This document shows, piece after piece, positions 8,184 through 15,943 of a stretch of 18,654 nt of DNA. Under the pieces are notes generated by a model. It was not told the DNA's origin. It saw only the letters and a list, made by a program, of their open reading frames with translations, and did not search any database. The stretch is from Sulfurimicrobium sp964552675. GTDB taxonomy: Bacteria > Pseudomonadota > Gammaproteobacteria > Burkholderiales > Sulfuricellaceae. The stretch covers positions 1-18,654 of the forward strand of contig CAZKHJ010000037.1 of NCBI GenBank assembly GCA_964552675.1, read 5' to 3'. Position numbers and translations under genes: made by a program. Numbering within the stretch: the stretch's first letter is position 1; each line of letters starts with the position of its first letter.

Positions 8184-10742
8184 ATGAAACAAGGCACGAC
8201 ATTCACCCTCGAAGTCAATCCCCGGATTCCGCGCAAGCTGATACGGTTGGAAGAGCTGGCCAACAATCTCTGGTACAGCTGGGACAAGCCCACCCGCACC
8301 CTGTTCGCACGCCTCCATCCGGGGCTGTGGGATGCGGTGGGTCACAACCCCAAGGTATTTCTGCGCCGGGTGGATGAAAAACGTCTGCTCGATGCGGTGG
8401 ACGACCAGGTCTTTCTTGCCACCTACAACCGTGTCCTGTCGGCCTACGACACTTATCACCATGAGCTGGTGCGGCACAATGGCGATGGCCGTCTCGGCGA
8501 TGGCGAGCTGGTGGCCTATTTCTGCGCCGAATTCGGCTTCCATGAAAGTTTCCCGATCTATTCCGGCGGTCTCGGCATCCTGGCCGGCGACCACTGCAAG
8601 GCGGCGAGCGACATGTGCCTGCCTTTCGTGGGCGTGGGCCTGCTATACCGCCAGGGGTATTTCTCCCAGACCATAGACGGCGACGGCAACCAGATCGCCA
8701 GCTATGCCGATTCCGACTTTGCCGATCTGCCGGTCAGCCCGGCGCGGCGCGAAGATGGCAGCGAAATCCGGGTGATGGTGGAGATGCCGGGACGCCAGGT
8801 GGTGGTCAAGGTATGGCAGGCGATTGTCGGCCACGTGCGCTTGTATCTGCTTGATACCGATCTGGAAGAGAACAAGCCGGAAGACCGCGATATCGCCCAC
8901 CAGCTCTACGGCGGCGACCGCACCATGCGCCTCAAGCAGGAGATCATCCTCGGCATCGGCGGCGCGCGCGCCCTGCAGGAACTCGGCCTCAAGCCTACCG
9001 TATGGCACATCAACGAGGGCCACGCCGCCTTCCTGATCCTGGAGCGGATGCGCAACCTGGTGGTGCGGCAGAAACTCGATTGCGAAAGCGCACTGGAAGC
9101 GGTGGCGGCAAACACCGTATTCACCACCCACACCCCGGTTCCGGCCGGCCATGACCATTTTTCCGAGGGCATGATCAGCGAGTATTTCCAGCACTTCTGC
9201 CATGCCACGGAACTGCGCCTCGACCGCCTGTTTTCCCTGGGGGTGACGCCGGAAAGCCCGGAATTCAACATGACCGCGCTGGCCATCCGCGGCTCGCGTC
9301 ACCAGAACGGCGTGAGCCGGATTCACGGCAGGGTTTCCTCGCGCATCTGTTCCACGCTGTGGCCGGAAGTGCTGCCGGAAGAAAACCCCATGTCCCATGT
9401 CACCAACGGCGTGCATGTGCCGACGTTCCTGGCGCAGGAGTGGGCGGACCTGTTCGATAACGTGTTCGGCTATGAATGGCGCCACCGCATGTCGGATACG
9501 GAGTTCTGGAACCGCATCGACGAAATTCCCGACCAGCTGTTCTGGAGCGTGCGCCAGTCGCTCAAGTCGCAGATGCTGCAACTGGTGCGTTATCGCAAGA
9601 GCGCGCAGCATTTCCGCAATCACGGCAGCGAATCGCACCTTGACCGGATGCTCAAGCATGTCGACCGTTTCGACCCCAATGTGCTGACCATCGGTTTCGC
9701 GCGCCGTTTTGCCACCTACAAGCGTGCCGCGCTGCTGTTCGAAAACCTCGACTGGCTCAGTGAGATCATCTCCGACCAGAACCGGCCGGTACTGTTTCTC
9801 TTTGCCGGCAAGGCCCACCCCGCCGATCAGCCGGGGCAGGATCTGATCCGCCAGATCACCAGCATTGCCCACAAACCTGATTTCGAGGGCAAGGTCATGC
9901 TGGTGGAAGGTTATGACCTCGGACTGGCGCGCCGCCTGGTGTCGGGTGTGGACGTGTGGCTCAATAATCCGGTTTACCCCCTTGAGGCGAGCGGCACCTC
10001 GGGCATGAAGGCAGGCATGAACGGTGCGATCAACCTGTCCGTGCTGGATGGCTGGTGGGGCGAAGGCTACGACGGCAGCAACGGCTGGGCGATCAAACCG
10101 GCGCCGACTTATATGGAAGAGTACCGCCGCAACAAGGAAGAATCCCAGACCCTGTATGAAATCCTCCAGGATCGCGTCATCCCGGCCTATTACGATCGCG
10201 GCAAGATGGGTTATTCACCGGAATGGGTGAAAATGTCCAAGCGCTCCATGGCCACCATCCTGCCGCGCTTCAATTCGGGCCGCATGGTGGGCGAATACGT
10301 ATCCAAATTCTATCTTTCCGCCAGCCAGCAGGGGCGGTTGTACGAGCAGGACAACCATGCCGCGGCCAAGCGCCTGTCGGCCTGGAAGGGGCGGGTGCGG
10401 ACAGCCTGGCCGGGCGTGGAAATGCGCCGGCTGGATGCGCAGCTACGGACGATACACTTCGGCGATGCAGTAAAATTCGAGGTGGCGCTGAAAATGAACG
10501 GGCTGACGCCGGAAGACGTGGTAGTGGAACTGCTGATCCGCCGCCCCGCCAAGCAGGACTTGTCCGAGTACCTGCATTTCGGCTTCAAATTCCAGAACAT
10601 CAGCGCGGATGGCAAGGAACACCTGTTTGCCCTCGATCTGGCACCCGATCTGTGCGGACGGCTTGATTACAAGATTCGCGTCTATCCCGCCCACGAGTTG
10701 CTCACCCATCCGCTGGAAATGGGTTTGATGAAGTGGCTGTGA
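8184..10742 (+). CDS. glgP: alpha-glucan (glycogen/maltodextrin) phosphorylase, GT35
   Basis: PLP-dependent phosphorylase that releases glucose 1-phosphate from alpha-1,4-glucans. The 852-residue length and the N-terminal LEELANNLWYSWDKPTR segment (DUF3417 type) identify the alpha-glucan phosphorylase branch rather than the shorter E. coli GlgP/MalP branch. Catalytic-region motifs include YSGGLGILAGDH (N-terminal part), VWHINEGHAAFL, TTHTPVPAGHD, FARRFATYKRA and EASGTSGMK, whose K609 corresponds to the PLP-binding lysine, followed by NGAINLSVLDGWWGEGYDG. The C-terminal ~130 residues are a divergent domain. The ATG has AAGGAC about 9 nt upstream. No other glycogen genes are nearby. The leftward nitroreductase gene converges from the right. 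Confidence 0.95.
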   Translation: MKQGTTFTLEVNPRIPRKLIRLEELANNLWYSWDKPTRTLFARLHPGLWDAVGHNPKVFLRRVDEKRLLDAVDDQVFLATYNRVLSAYDTYHHELVRHNGDGRLGDGELVAYFCAEFGFHESFPIYSGGLGILAGDHCKAASDMCLPFVGVGLLYRQGYFSQTIDGDGNQIASYADSDFADLPVSPARREDGSEIRVMVEMPGRQVVVKVWQAIVGHVRLYLLDTDLEENKPEDRDIAHQLYGGDRTMRLKQEIILGIGGARALQELGLKPTVWHINEGHAAFLILERMRNLVVRQKLDCESALEAVAANTVFTTHTPVPAGHDHFSEGMISEYFQHFCHATELRLDRLFSLGVTPESPEFNMTALAIRGSRHQNGVSRIHGRVSSRICSTLWPEVLPEENPMSHVTNGVHVPTFLAQEWADLFDNVFGYEWRHRMSDTEFWNRIDEIPDQLFWSVRQSLKSQMLQLVRYRKSAQHFRNHGSESHLDRMLKHVDRFDPNVLTIGFARRFATYKRAALLFENLDWLSEIISDQNRPVLFLFAGKAHPADQPGQDLIRQITSIAHKPDFEGKVMLVEGYDLGLARRLVSGVDVWLNNPVYPLEASGTSGMKAGMNGAINLSVLDGWWGEGYDGSNGWAIKPAPTYMEEYRRNKEESQTLYEILQDRVIPAYYDRGKMGYSPEWVKMSKRSMATILPRFNSGRMVGEYVSKFYLSASQQGRLYEQDNHAAAKRLSAWKGRVRTAWPGVEMRRLDAQLRTIHFGDAVKFEVALKMNGLTPEDVVVELLIRRPAKQDLSEYLHFGFKFQNISADGKEHLFALDLAPDLCGRLDYKIRVYPAHELLTHPLEMGLMKWL

Positions 10743-10777
10743 GAATCGGAAAAGAAATTCTGGCAAAGCGATAAATC

Positions 10778-10826
10778 AAAAAAAGACGCCATACAAACAC
10801 CGGGAACCCCAGTTGCTTGTATGGCG
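10778..10826 (-). terminator. Rho-independent terminator of the nitroreductase gene
   Basis: Read on the minus strand: a perfect 10-bp stem CGCCATACAA / TTGTATGGCG (10826-10817 and 10796-10787) with a 20-nt loop, followed by TC and seven T residues (10784-10778). It starts about 40 nt past the nitroreductase stop. Its position between the convergent glgP and nitroreductase genes fits. Confidence 0.8.
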
Positions 10827-10865
10827 AACGTCTGAAGTGCCTGAGCCGCTTATTCCGGAAACTTG

Positions 10866-11537
10866 TCAGGCTTTTCCGTCGAACTTTGCCCAGTGGACGA
10901 AGTCTTCATGGCTCCGGCGCGGTTGTCTGGGCAGTTCCTTGTGGGATGGATGCCCGATGCACAAGAGCATGACGATCAGATAATCGTCGGGAACTTTCAG
11001 GTATTCCGCCACGCCCTTGGGATCGAAACCAATCAGTGGTGCGGTGCCCAAGCCCATTCCATCCGCGACCAGCATGAATGTCATGGCTGCCAGAGATGCG
11101 CCGCAGACTGCATGCTCAATGCGTCGCGCATCGTCAGGGTAGACTACATCGATGGATCCCTTGAGAATTTGCTTTACTTCGTCGTTAAAATAACCGCCAT
11201 CAACAAATTGCTGCAGAATCTGCTCGTCACGGCGGTGGGGGTTCTTGTCACCCAATACCGCGACGACCGCGACAGAATCTGTAACCTGCTTCTGGTTCCA
11301 GCACAAGGGCTGGAGTTCAGCGCGCTGTGCTGGATCTTCAATGACGATGAAATCCCATGGCTGAAAATTGTATGAAGATGGAGTCAGTGCGGTCAATTCA
11401 AACAGTTTGTGCCACTGTTCCAGAGTGATATTCGGTCCGGGGGTAAAGCTGTGGATGGCGCGGCGCCTTCTTATGACTTCCTCGATACCGGTGGAGATGT
11501 TTTGCTCCAGCAAGGATCCTTCGGTAGGTGCATTCAT
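10866..11537 (-). CDS. nitroreductase-family flavoprotein
   Basis: FMN-dependent NAD(P)H oxidoreductase of the nitroreductase superfamily (223 residues). Visible features: the N-terminal FMN-contact segment RRRAIHSF, the family hallmark TPSSYNFQPWDF, and a C-terminal MGLGTAPLIGFD loop. Family members reduce nitro groups, quinones or flavins, or act in biosynthesis; the substrate here is unknown. The ATG at 11537 follows a very strong AAGGAGG at ideal distance; longer frames reaching 11600 overlap the promoter and are rejected. A consensus-like promoter and a 20-bp inverted repeat lie just upstream, and a TetR gene lies beyond, so TetR repression released by a small molecule is likely. The same motif at the divergent operon promoter suggests joint control. 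Confidence 0.9.
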   Translation of the reverse strand: MNAPTEGSLLEQNISTGIEEVIRRRRAIHSFTPGPNITLEQWHKLFELTALTPSSYNFQPWDFIVIEDPAQRAELQPLCWNQKQVTDSVAVVAVLGDKNPHRRDEQILQQFVDGGYFNDEVKQILKGSIDVVYPDDARRIEHAVCGASLAAMTFMLVADGMGLGTAPLIGFDPKGVAEYLKVPDDYLIVMLLCIGHPSHKELPRQPRRSHEDFVHWAKFDGKA

Positions 11538-11555
11538 GTGTTTCCTCCTTTTTGC

Positions 11556-11575
11556 AAGTGAACGTTCATTCACTT
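11556..11575. promoter_or_regulatory. TetR-type operator, site 1 (nitroreductase promoter)
   Basis: A 20-bp inverted repeat AAGTGAACG-TT-CATTCACTT; the 9-bp arms differ at one position, and the core TGAACGTTCA (11559-11568) is a perfect palindrome. It overlaps the predicted -10 and the start site of the nitroreductase transcript. The TetR protein encoded next door is the obvious candidate ligand (inference). Related sites are at 11605-11624 and 12794-12813. Confidence 0.75.
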
Positions 11576-11600
11576 TATGGTTGCCGGAGTGTTTTGTCAA
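11572..11600 (-). promoter_or_regulatory. sigma-70 promoter of the nitroreductase gene
   Basis: On the minus strand: consensus -35 TTGACA (11600-11595), 17-bp spacer, -10 TAAAGT (11577-11572). It is followed by the AAGGAGG Shine-Dalgarno and the ATG at 11537. Operator-like site 1 covers the -10, and weaker site 2 lies just upstream of the -35. Confidence 0.7.
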
Positions 11601-11604
11601 TATT

Positions 11605-11624
11605 TAGTGATCGTTTATTTAATT
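11605..11624. promoter_or_regulatory. degenerate operator-like copy, site 2
   Basis: TAGTGATCG-TT-TATTTAATT matches site 1 at 15 of 19 aligned bases and lies 49 bp from it on the other side of the -35. Its right arm is poorly conserved. It may be an auxiliary operator or the remnant of a local duplication. Confidence 0.45.
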
Positions 11625-11734
11625 TTATGGGGGCGTTGGAATGCTGATTTCTGCTAGAACTATATTGGTGCAAAGGGTTTTGGGAAGTTTGGCTTTTCAT
11701 GCTGCTCGTGGGGCGGGGCAGACATGCATACGCT

Positions 11735-11769
11735 AAACATGCCGGAGATGGTCCGGGCCAGGCATGTTT
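11735..11769. other. inverted repeat between tetR and the nitroreductase gene
   Basis: A perfect 9-bp inverted repeat AAACATGCC / GGCATGTTT around a 17-nt loop. It lies about 60 nt past the tetR stop, so it may end tetR transcription, although the minus-strand T-run after it is only TTT. The plus-strand side has TTTTT but no rightward gene precedes it. A protein-binding site is the alternative. Confidence 0.45.
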
Positions 11770-11826
11770 TTAACTGGAATACGCTGTGAACGAGGTGAAT
11801 AAAAAGCGTGGAACCTGGAGCACAGC

Positions 11827-12489
11827 CTAGGAGGCTGGCGTCTCATTCCTAGCCGCTGTCTGCCCGGTACACGGGAGGGTCTTCAGCCCAACCATCCTCA
11901 AGTAAAGATTGACCATCTCCCTTACCAGCGACTCCAGGTTATGGAAATGCTTTTCACCAACACGCATGGTCTGGGATAGCATCACTTCCCTGAACAGGCC
12001 AACATATGCAAGAGTGGCAACTGGAATATCAATTTTGGGAATTTGCCCTTCCTTCATCAATTCTTTCAGGCTGATTTCAATGTAATCAATAAAGCTTCTC
12101 CATTGATTCAGAAAAAATTGATCACTAATCCCGCCTCCATCGATAATGCTTCTTAGTTCAATGCGAAGGGTGTCTGCATCGGCGATCCGGCTTTTGACAA
12201 AGACCAGGGTCATGCGGTAGAGCACATCGCCGAAGCCGGCAGGCCCATCCAGGACGGCATCCAGATAATCTTCACGGTTGCATGCTGCAGCATCCAGAAC
12301 CGCCTCATACAGTTTCTCCTTGGAGAGGAAGTGCTGATAGAGCACAGCCGGGCTTACGCCACAGGCACGTGCGATTTCATCTACCGAGACGCCATGTAAT
12401 CCCTTTTTGGCAAACAGGCTTTTCGAAGCCAGAATGATGGATGTTTTTCTGTCCTCGGCCTTCATGCGTTTTTGCCTGATCGTTTTCAT
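11827..12489 (-). CDS. TetR/AcrR-family transcriptional regulator
   Basis: A 220-residue TetR-type repressor. The N-terminal domain contains ILASKSLFAKKGLHGVSVDEIA, then the helix-turn-helix ACGVSPAVLYQHFLSKEKLY, which is the TetR signature. The C-terminal ligand-binding half is helical and not assignable to a ligand. The ATG at 12489 has GGAGAT about 8 nt upstream; the extension to 12570 lacks support. Codon use is less GC-rich than that of clpB or glgP. It is in the same orientation as the nitroreductase and divergent from the six-gene operon. Matching 20-bp inverted repeats at both of those promoters make it the likely local regulator. No convincing copy of the motif is seen upstream of tetR itself. 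Confidence 0.93.
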   Translation of the reverse strand: MKTIRQKRMKAEDRKTSIILASKSLFAKKGLHGVSVDEIARACGVSPAVLYQHFLSKEKLYEAVLDAAACNREDYLDAVLDGPAGFGDVLYRMTLVFVKSRIADADTLRIELRSIIDGGGISDQFFLNQWRSFIDYIEISLKELMKEGQIPKIDIPVATLAYVGLFREVMLSQTMRVGEKHFHNLESLVREMVNLYLRMVGLKTLPCTGQTAARNETPAS

Positions 12490-12761
12490 AGATATCTCCT
12501 TCCTTGGTCTGATCGAGTCAGCCTGTGTAGTTGTCGTTTGTAGCTTTTCAGGGGTGCATTTCTCCTGCACCTAGAGTAAATCATATTGTTTTTTTGCTGC
12601 AGTGGCCTCCATTTGTCATGACATTCCGTATCAGCCGCACCATGCTGAGGGTGATGTTTCCCCAACCAGACAATATCCGGCCAGAGTAGTTGCAATTCTC
12701 ATTGTGACCCGCTTTAGGGTGGTTATGCTTTTTTGTCATGAAGCGAATTCAAATTTTATGC
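12490..12761. other. intergenic region upstream of tetR and of the divergent operon
   Basis: No credible gene. It holds the tetR leader, with a small GGTGCA/TGCACC hairpin (12553-12571), a perfect palindrome TGTCATGACA (12614-12623), and the 10-mer TTTGTCATGA occurring twice (12612-12621 and 12732-12741, 120 bp apart). These could be sites for another regulator; nothing identifies it. The stretch is AT-richer than flanking genes. Confidence 0.5.
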
Positions 12762-12791
12762 TTGACCCCCCAATTTTTCTCGTGCTATAAA
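12762..12791 (+). promoter_or_regulatory. sigma-70 promoter of the six-gene operon
   Basis: -35 TTGACC (12762-12767), 18-bp spacer, -10 TATAAA (12786-12791). It lies about 60 nt upstream of the preferred start of the first gene, and operator-like site 3 begins 2 bp after the -10. No stronger promoter candidate was seen further into the operon. Confidence 0.65.
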
Positions 12792-12793
12792 GT

Positions 12794-12813
12794 TAGTAAA
12801 TGCTCGTTAACAT
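12794..12813. promoter_or_regulatory. TetR-type operator, site 3 (operon promoter)
   Basis: TAGTAAATG-CT-CGTTAACAT. Each 9-bp arm matches the site 1 arm (AAGTGAA, C or T, G) at 7 of 9 positions with the same 2-bp spacer; the reverse complement matches site 1 at 14 of 20 bases. It covers the predicted start of transcription, in the same place relative to its promoter as site 1. Confidence 0.6.
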
Positions 12814-12852
12814 ATGAGGGCTGACTGGTTTGCAACTGCAAAGGTGCTGTCG

Positions 12853-14142
12853 ATGAGTTATGAAGACGAATGGAGAGCAATGTTGAAGCAGCCGTATGGA
12901 GGGGCGCAGCCGGTGTCGCCACAGGCGTTGTTCTTTGCGGGAGATTATGAGGTGGTCGGACCTGACCCGGCTTTGGGCCATCATGAAGTAGCCGAGTTGG
13001 GTACGAACATGATTATGATCCACTATCACCATCGTCATGAGTATGCCGGGGGAAGCAACAAGGGTTTATGGGGGACCCTTGTCAAGGAAGAGGGGGGCGT
13101 GCAATGGGAAGAACTGGACAGGGTGATTGAAAGTGCCCGACAGCATTTTTCCATTGTCGGACTTTACCCGATCGGCTGGGCTCACATGGTGCCTCAGCAC
13201 CTGGGTGAAACGGTTCTGGATGTCGACCCAGAAGTGGTTTCAGACTGGGTTGCCGAGGTTGTGGATCGCTATCACGACAGGGTTGATATTTTTCCGATAT
13301 TTTATGAGTTAAATGTATTCGACCTGTTCTTCAGATCGACGCATCTTCAGCCGTATGGTGACAAACAGAAAGCGCACATCATCGACTGTCTGGTGCTGAG
13401 TGCCAGAAAAGTTCTGGAGAGGACGGGCGTAAAGGCGCGTGACCAGCTTGTTGCAGCGACTTTTGTCGAGTTGACCAACTCCAGCTTTTACTGGATGTCT
13501 GAGGGCAAGCTACTGGAATTGCCCAGAGGATCAGCCTTGCTGCATGCGCCCTTGTGCCCCAATGACCTGATCAGGACTGCCCGGCGACTGGATAGGGGTG
13601 CATCTTCCGGGGAATACCAGGAGACGGTCAGGCGGCTGCTTGCCAGGCTCATTTTCTGGAACGCGGATGATAGTGGTGCCAACGATACGGTGGGTGACGA
13701 TTTGTACCGTATCTATCAATCGGGAATGTTTTTCGAACCCTGCTCCAATCCAGAAGGCTATGTTCGCCAAGTTATAGCAGGCTGGGATGCCCAACCCCAG
13801 AATACCTACGAATATCTATTGAAAAGGATGGCTCCCAATCTCTCTGTTCCCACCGCGGCTGAATGTCTGAAGCACAATTTTGACGAGATGTCGGCTTTCC
13901 TTGGGGATGGCACCATTCCTTGGGAAATCAGAAACAGCGTTGTCGGTTTTGTCCTGGATGATGTTTTTAAATGCGCAAAACAGTCCGGTATTACATCAGC
14001 CATTTATCCCTCTGAAACAATCGATAGCTCTGGCATGCGGCATGGCGGTCGACCACTGCGTGTCAGTGATATTGGCACTGCCTACGCAGAAATTATTCGC
14101 ACCACCAGACACAAGCAAGAAGCTGGCGTTACTTCGAATTAA
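12853..14142 (+). CDS. uncharacterised 429-aa protein, possibly a TIM-barrel metal- or Glu-dependent enzyme
   Basis: I do not recognise the family. Visible: a His-rich stretch (HH at 43-44, then IHYHHRHE at 56-63); the segment DRVDIFPIFYELN (142-154), which aligns without gaps to the strand-4 pattern of clan-A glycoside hydrolases (D-R-V-D-x-x-x-x-W-N-E-P-N), placing E152 at the acid/base position; and near the C-terminus YPSE (385-388) followed by TIDSSGMRHGG. Alternating strands and helices fit a (beta/alpha)8 barrel, but this is inference. No signal peptide, so cytosolic. The ATG at 12853 has AAGGTG upstream; an ATG at 12814 would add 13 residues and abuts the operator. It ends 12 nt before the TPP-enzyme ATG, so it is the first gene of a tight operon. 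It could also be an unrelated fold. Confidence 0.8.
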   Translation: MSYEDEWRAMLKQPYGGAQPVSPQALFFAGDYEVVGPDPALGHHEVAELGTNMIMIHYHHRHEYAGGSNKGLWGTLVKEEGGVQWEELDRVIESARQHFSIVGLYPIGWAHMVPQHLGETVLDVDPEVVSDWVAEVVDRYHDRVDIFPIFYELNVFDLFFRSTHLQPYGDKQKAHIIDCLVLSARKVLERTGVKARDQLVAATFVELTNSSFYWMSEGKLLELPRGSALLHAPLCPNDLIRTARRLDRGASSGEYQETVRRLLARLIFWNADDSGANDTVGDDLYRIYQSGMFFEPCSNPEGYVRQVIAGWDAQPQNTYEYLLKRMAPNLSVPTAAECLKHNFDEMSAFLGDGTIPWEIRNSVVGFVLDDVFKCAKQSGITSAIYPSETIDSSGMRHGGRPLRVSDIGTAYAEIIRTTRHKQEAGVTSN

Positions 14143-14154
14143 AGGATGCAGACC

Positions 14155-15930
14155 ATGAATACAGTTGCAGAACTTGTTTCAGGTATTTCCACATATCGTG
14201 CCGGGATTTCCAGTGGGGTAGCAGCGAAGAGCGTCGCTGACCTTGTTGTCGATCATCTGGTTGAAATGGGAGTCGACTATGTGTTTGGTATTCCCGGTGG
14301 GGCGACGATTCCCTTCCACAATAGCCTTGAGAAACACCCCGATATCAATTTCGTGCTGACTCGCCACGAGGGAGGGGCCGCCTTCATGGCAGACTGCTAT
14401 GCCAGGGCTTCTGGGCGCATCGGGGTGTGCTGTGCGACAACTGGTCCAGGTGCTACCAATCTGGCGACAGGCGTTGCTGCAGCCTATATGGATTCCGTTC
14501 CCATGCTGGTGATTACTGGCATGAATGCCACCGATACCTGGGGCAGGGGTGACTTTCAGGAGAGCTCTGCCTATGGAGGCGTGGACACGGTGCAAATGTT
14601 CCGGCCTTTGTGCAAATCCTCGGAAGTCATCGTGTCGGAGAAGGTGCTTCAGCACAGGTTGCGGACCGCCATTTCCACAGCCCTAACAGGAAAGCCGGGT
14701 CCGGTGCATATCGCGGTGCCTAGAGACCTGTGGGGACGGATGGTTACAAAGGAGCACTGGGATCGGCCAAGAGGTTTTCGTGCTTCTCCCTCCGACAATG
14801 ATACCCAGGAAATCGCTGCCCTGCTTCTCTCAGCTGAGCGTCCCCTGATCGTGTATGGCAGCGGTACCTCGACCAGTGCGCTGGAACTCCTGTTTGAATT
14901 GAGTCGCAAGCACGTCATTCCAATTATCAGCACACCCCGCGGAAAAGGAAAAGGGTGCAGCAAGGTAACCGAGAATTATCTTGGCAGTATGGGGATATCT
15001 GCAAACACACTGGTGGATGAATTCCTTCAAGCCAATCATTTCGACGTGGTGGTCAGTGTTGGTGCAGGGTTTGGAAGCTATGCGACGAACTCCTGGGATG
15101 CCTCGTTACTGCGAACCGGGACCATGGTCCAGGTAAATGTTGATCCAAGAGACATTGGAAAAATATTTCCAGCTCATATCGGAGTCGTTTCCGATGCCAG
15201 GGATTTTGCGGAAAAGCTTCTTGAGGTATGTGCAGCGCGTGGTTTCCCTGTCCCAGAGTCAAGAAGGGAATGGCTTGCTGGATGGGCTTGCCGGCCCAAA
15301 TGGGATTTTCCTCCCGAACTGCACATTGGGAGAGGTGGGAAACCAAGCCCAATGGAGATTATTCGTGCTGTGGACCAAGCTGTCGGCGACCGTGGCATTG
15401 TCATGGCGGATTCTAATTCCATTTTGCTTTGGGCTACGCACCATTTGCCCGAGCGGAACCGGCGCCGTTTTATCAGCATGTGGGGGTGGGCCAGCATGGG
15501 CCATGCGACTGCTGGTGTCGTGGGCGCAAAGCTGGCCGCACCGGAATCCGATGTGGTCGCACTCGTGGGTGACGGCTGTTTCGTAATGAATGGCAATGAA
15601 ATCGCCACTGCTGCTGATCTCAGCCTGCCTATTGTTTGGGTCATCAATGCCAATGAACAGCTTGGCATGATTCATTACGAACTCCGCTCCAGTGGCCTTA
15701 CCAGGAGTGCGACCCTGAAAAACCATGATCTTCTTGGTCTTGCGCGCTCTTTAGAAGCAAATGCAGTGAATTGTGACAACCCGGAACGCCTGGATGTCCT
15801 GATCAGGCAAGGTTTAAGAGGTGTTGGGCCCACGGTAATCCAGGTCAATGTCGACCCCGGCATGGTTCCACCCATGGGCCAGAAGAAACAGGGGACCGCC
15901 CGATGGAAGCAGTACGTCGAAAATCTTTGA
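14155..15930 (+). CDS. acetolactate-synthase-like thiamine pyrophosphate enzyme
   Basis: A 591-residue enzyme with the three-domain layout of the ALS/pyruvate-decarboxylase family. Visible: the N-terminal pyrimidine-binding domain with GIPGG and the catalytic Glu E72 in TRHEGGAAFMAD; TTGPGATN; the ALS-type FQE motif (GRGDFQESS, 131-139); a central domain (about 215-360); and the C-terminal cofactor domain with GDG (472-474) and NANEQLGM, where ALS normally has two adjacent Asn. It may condense two keto acids or an aldehyde and a keto acid. Start: ATG 14155 has AAAGGA at good distance; the ATG at 14146 is too close to it. No small regulatory subunit, ilvC or ilvD is nearby, so it is probably not the housekeeping ALS. 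The exact substrate is not predictable. Confidence 0.9.
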   Translation: MNTVAELVSGISTYRAGISSGVAAKSVADLVVDHLVEMGVDYVFGIPGGATIPFHNSLEKHPDINFVLTRHEGGAAFMADCYARASGRIGVCCATTGPGATNLATGVAAAYMDSVPMLVITGMNATDTWGRGDFQESSAYGGVDTVQMFRPLCKSSEVIVSEKVLQHRLRTAISTALTGKPGPVHIAVPRDLWGRMVTKEHWDRPRGFRASPSDNDTQEIAALLLSAERPLIVYGSGTSTSALELLFELSRKHVIPIISTPRGKGKGCSKVTENYLGSMGISANTLVDEFLQANHFDVVVSVGAGFGSYATNSWDASLLRTGTMVQVNVDPRDIGKIFPAHIGVVSDARDFAEKLLEVCAARGFPVPESRREWLAGWACRPKWDFPPELHIGRGGKPSPMEIIRAVDQAVGDRGIVMADSNSILLWATHHLPERNRRRFISMWGWASMGHATAGVVGAKLAAPESDVVALVGDGCFVMNGNEIATAADLSLPIVWVINANEQLGMIHYELRSSGLTRSATLKNHDLLGLARSLEANAVNCDNPERLDVLIRQGLRGVGPTVIQVNVDPGMVPPMGQKKQGTARWKQYVENL

Positions 15931-15943
15931 ATGAGGGAATGAG

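Noticed and set aside
11538..11600. N-terminal extension of the nitroreductase up to 11600
   Set aside because: The extension covers the -35/-10 promoter and operator, and the internal ATG at 11537 has an excellent AAGGAGG.
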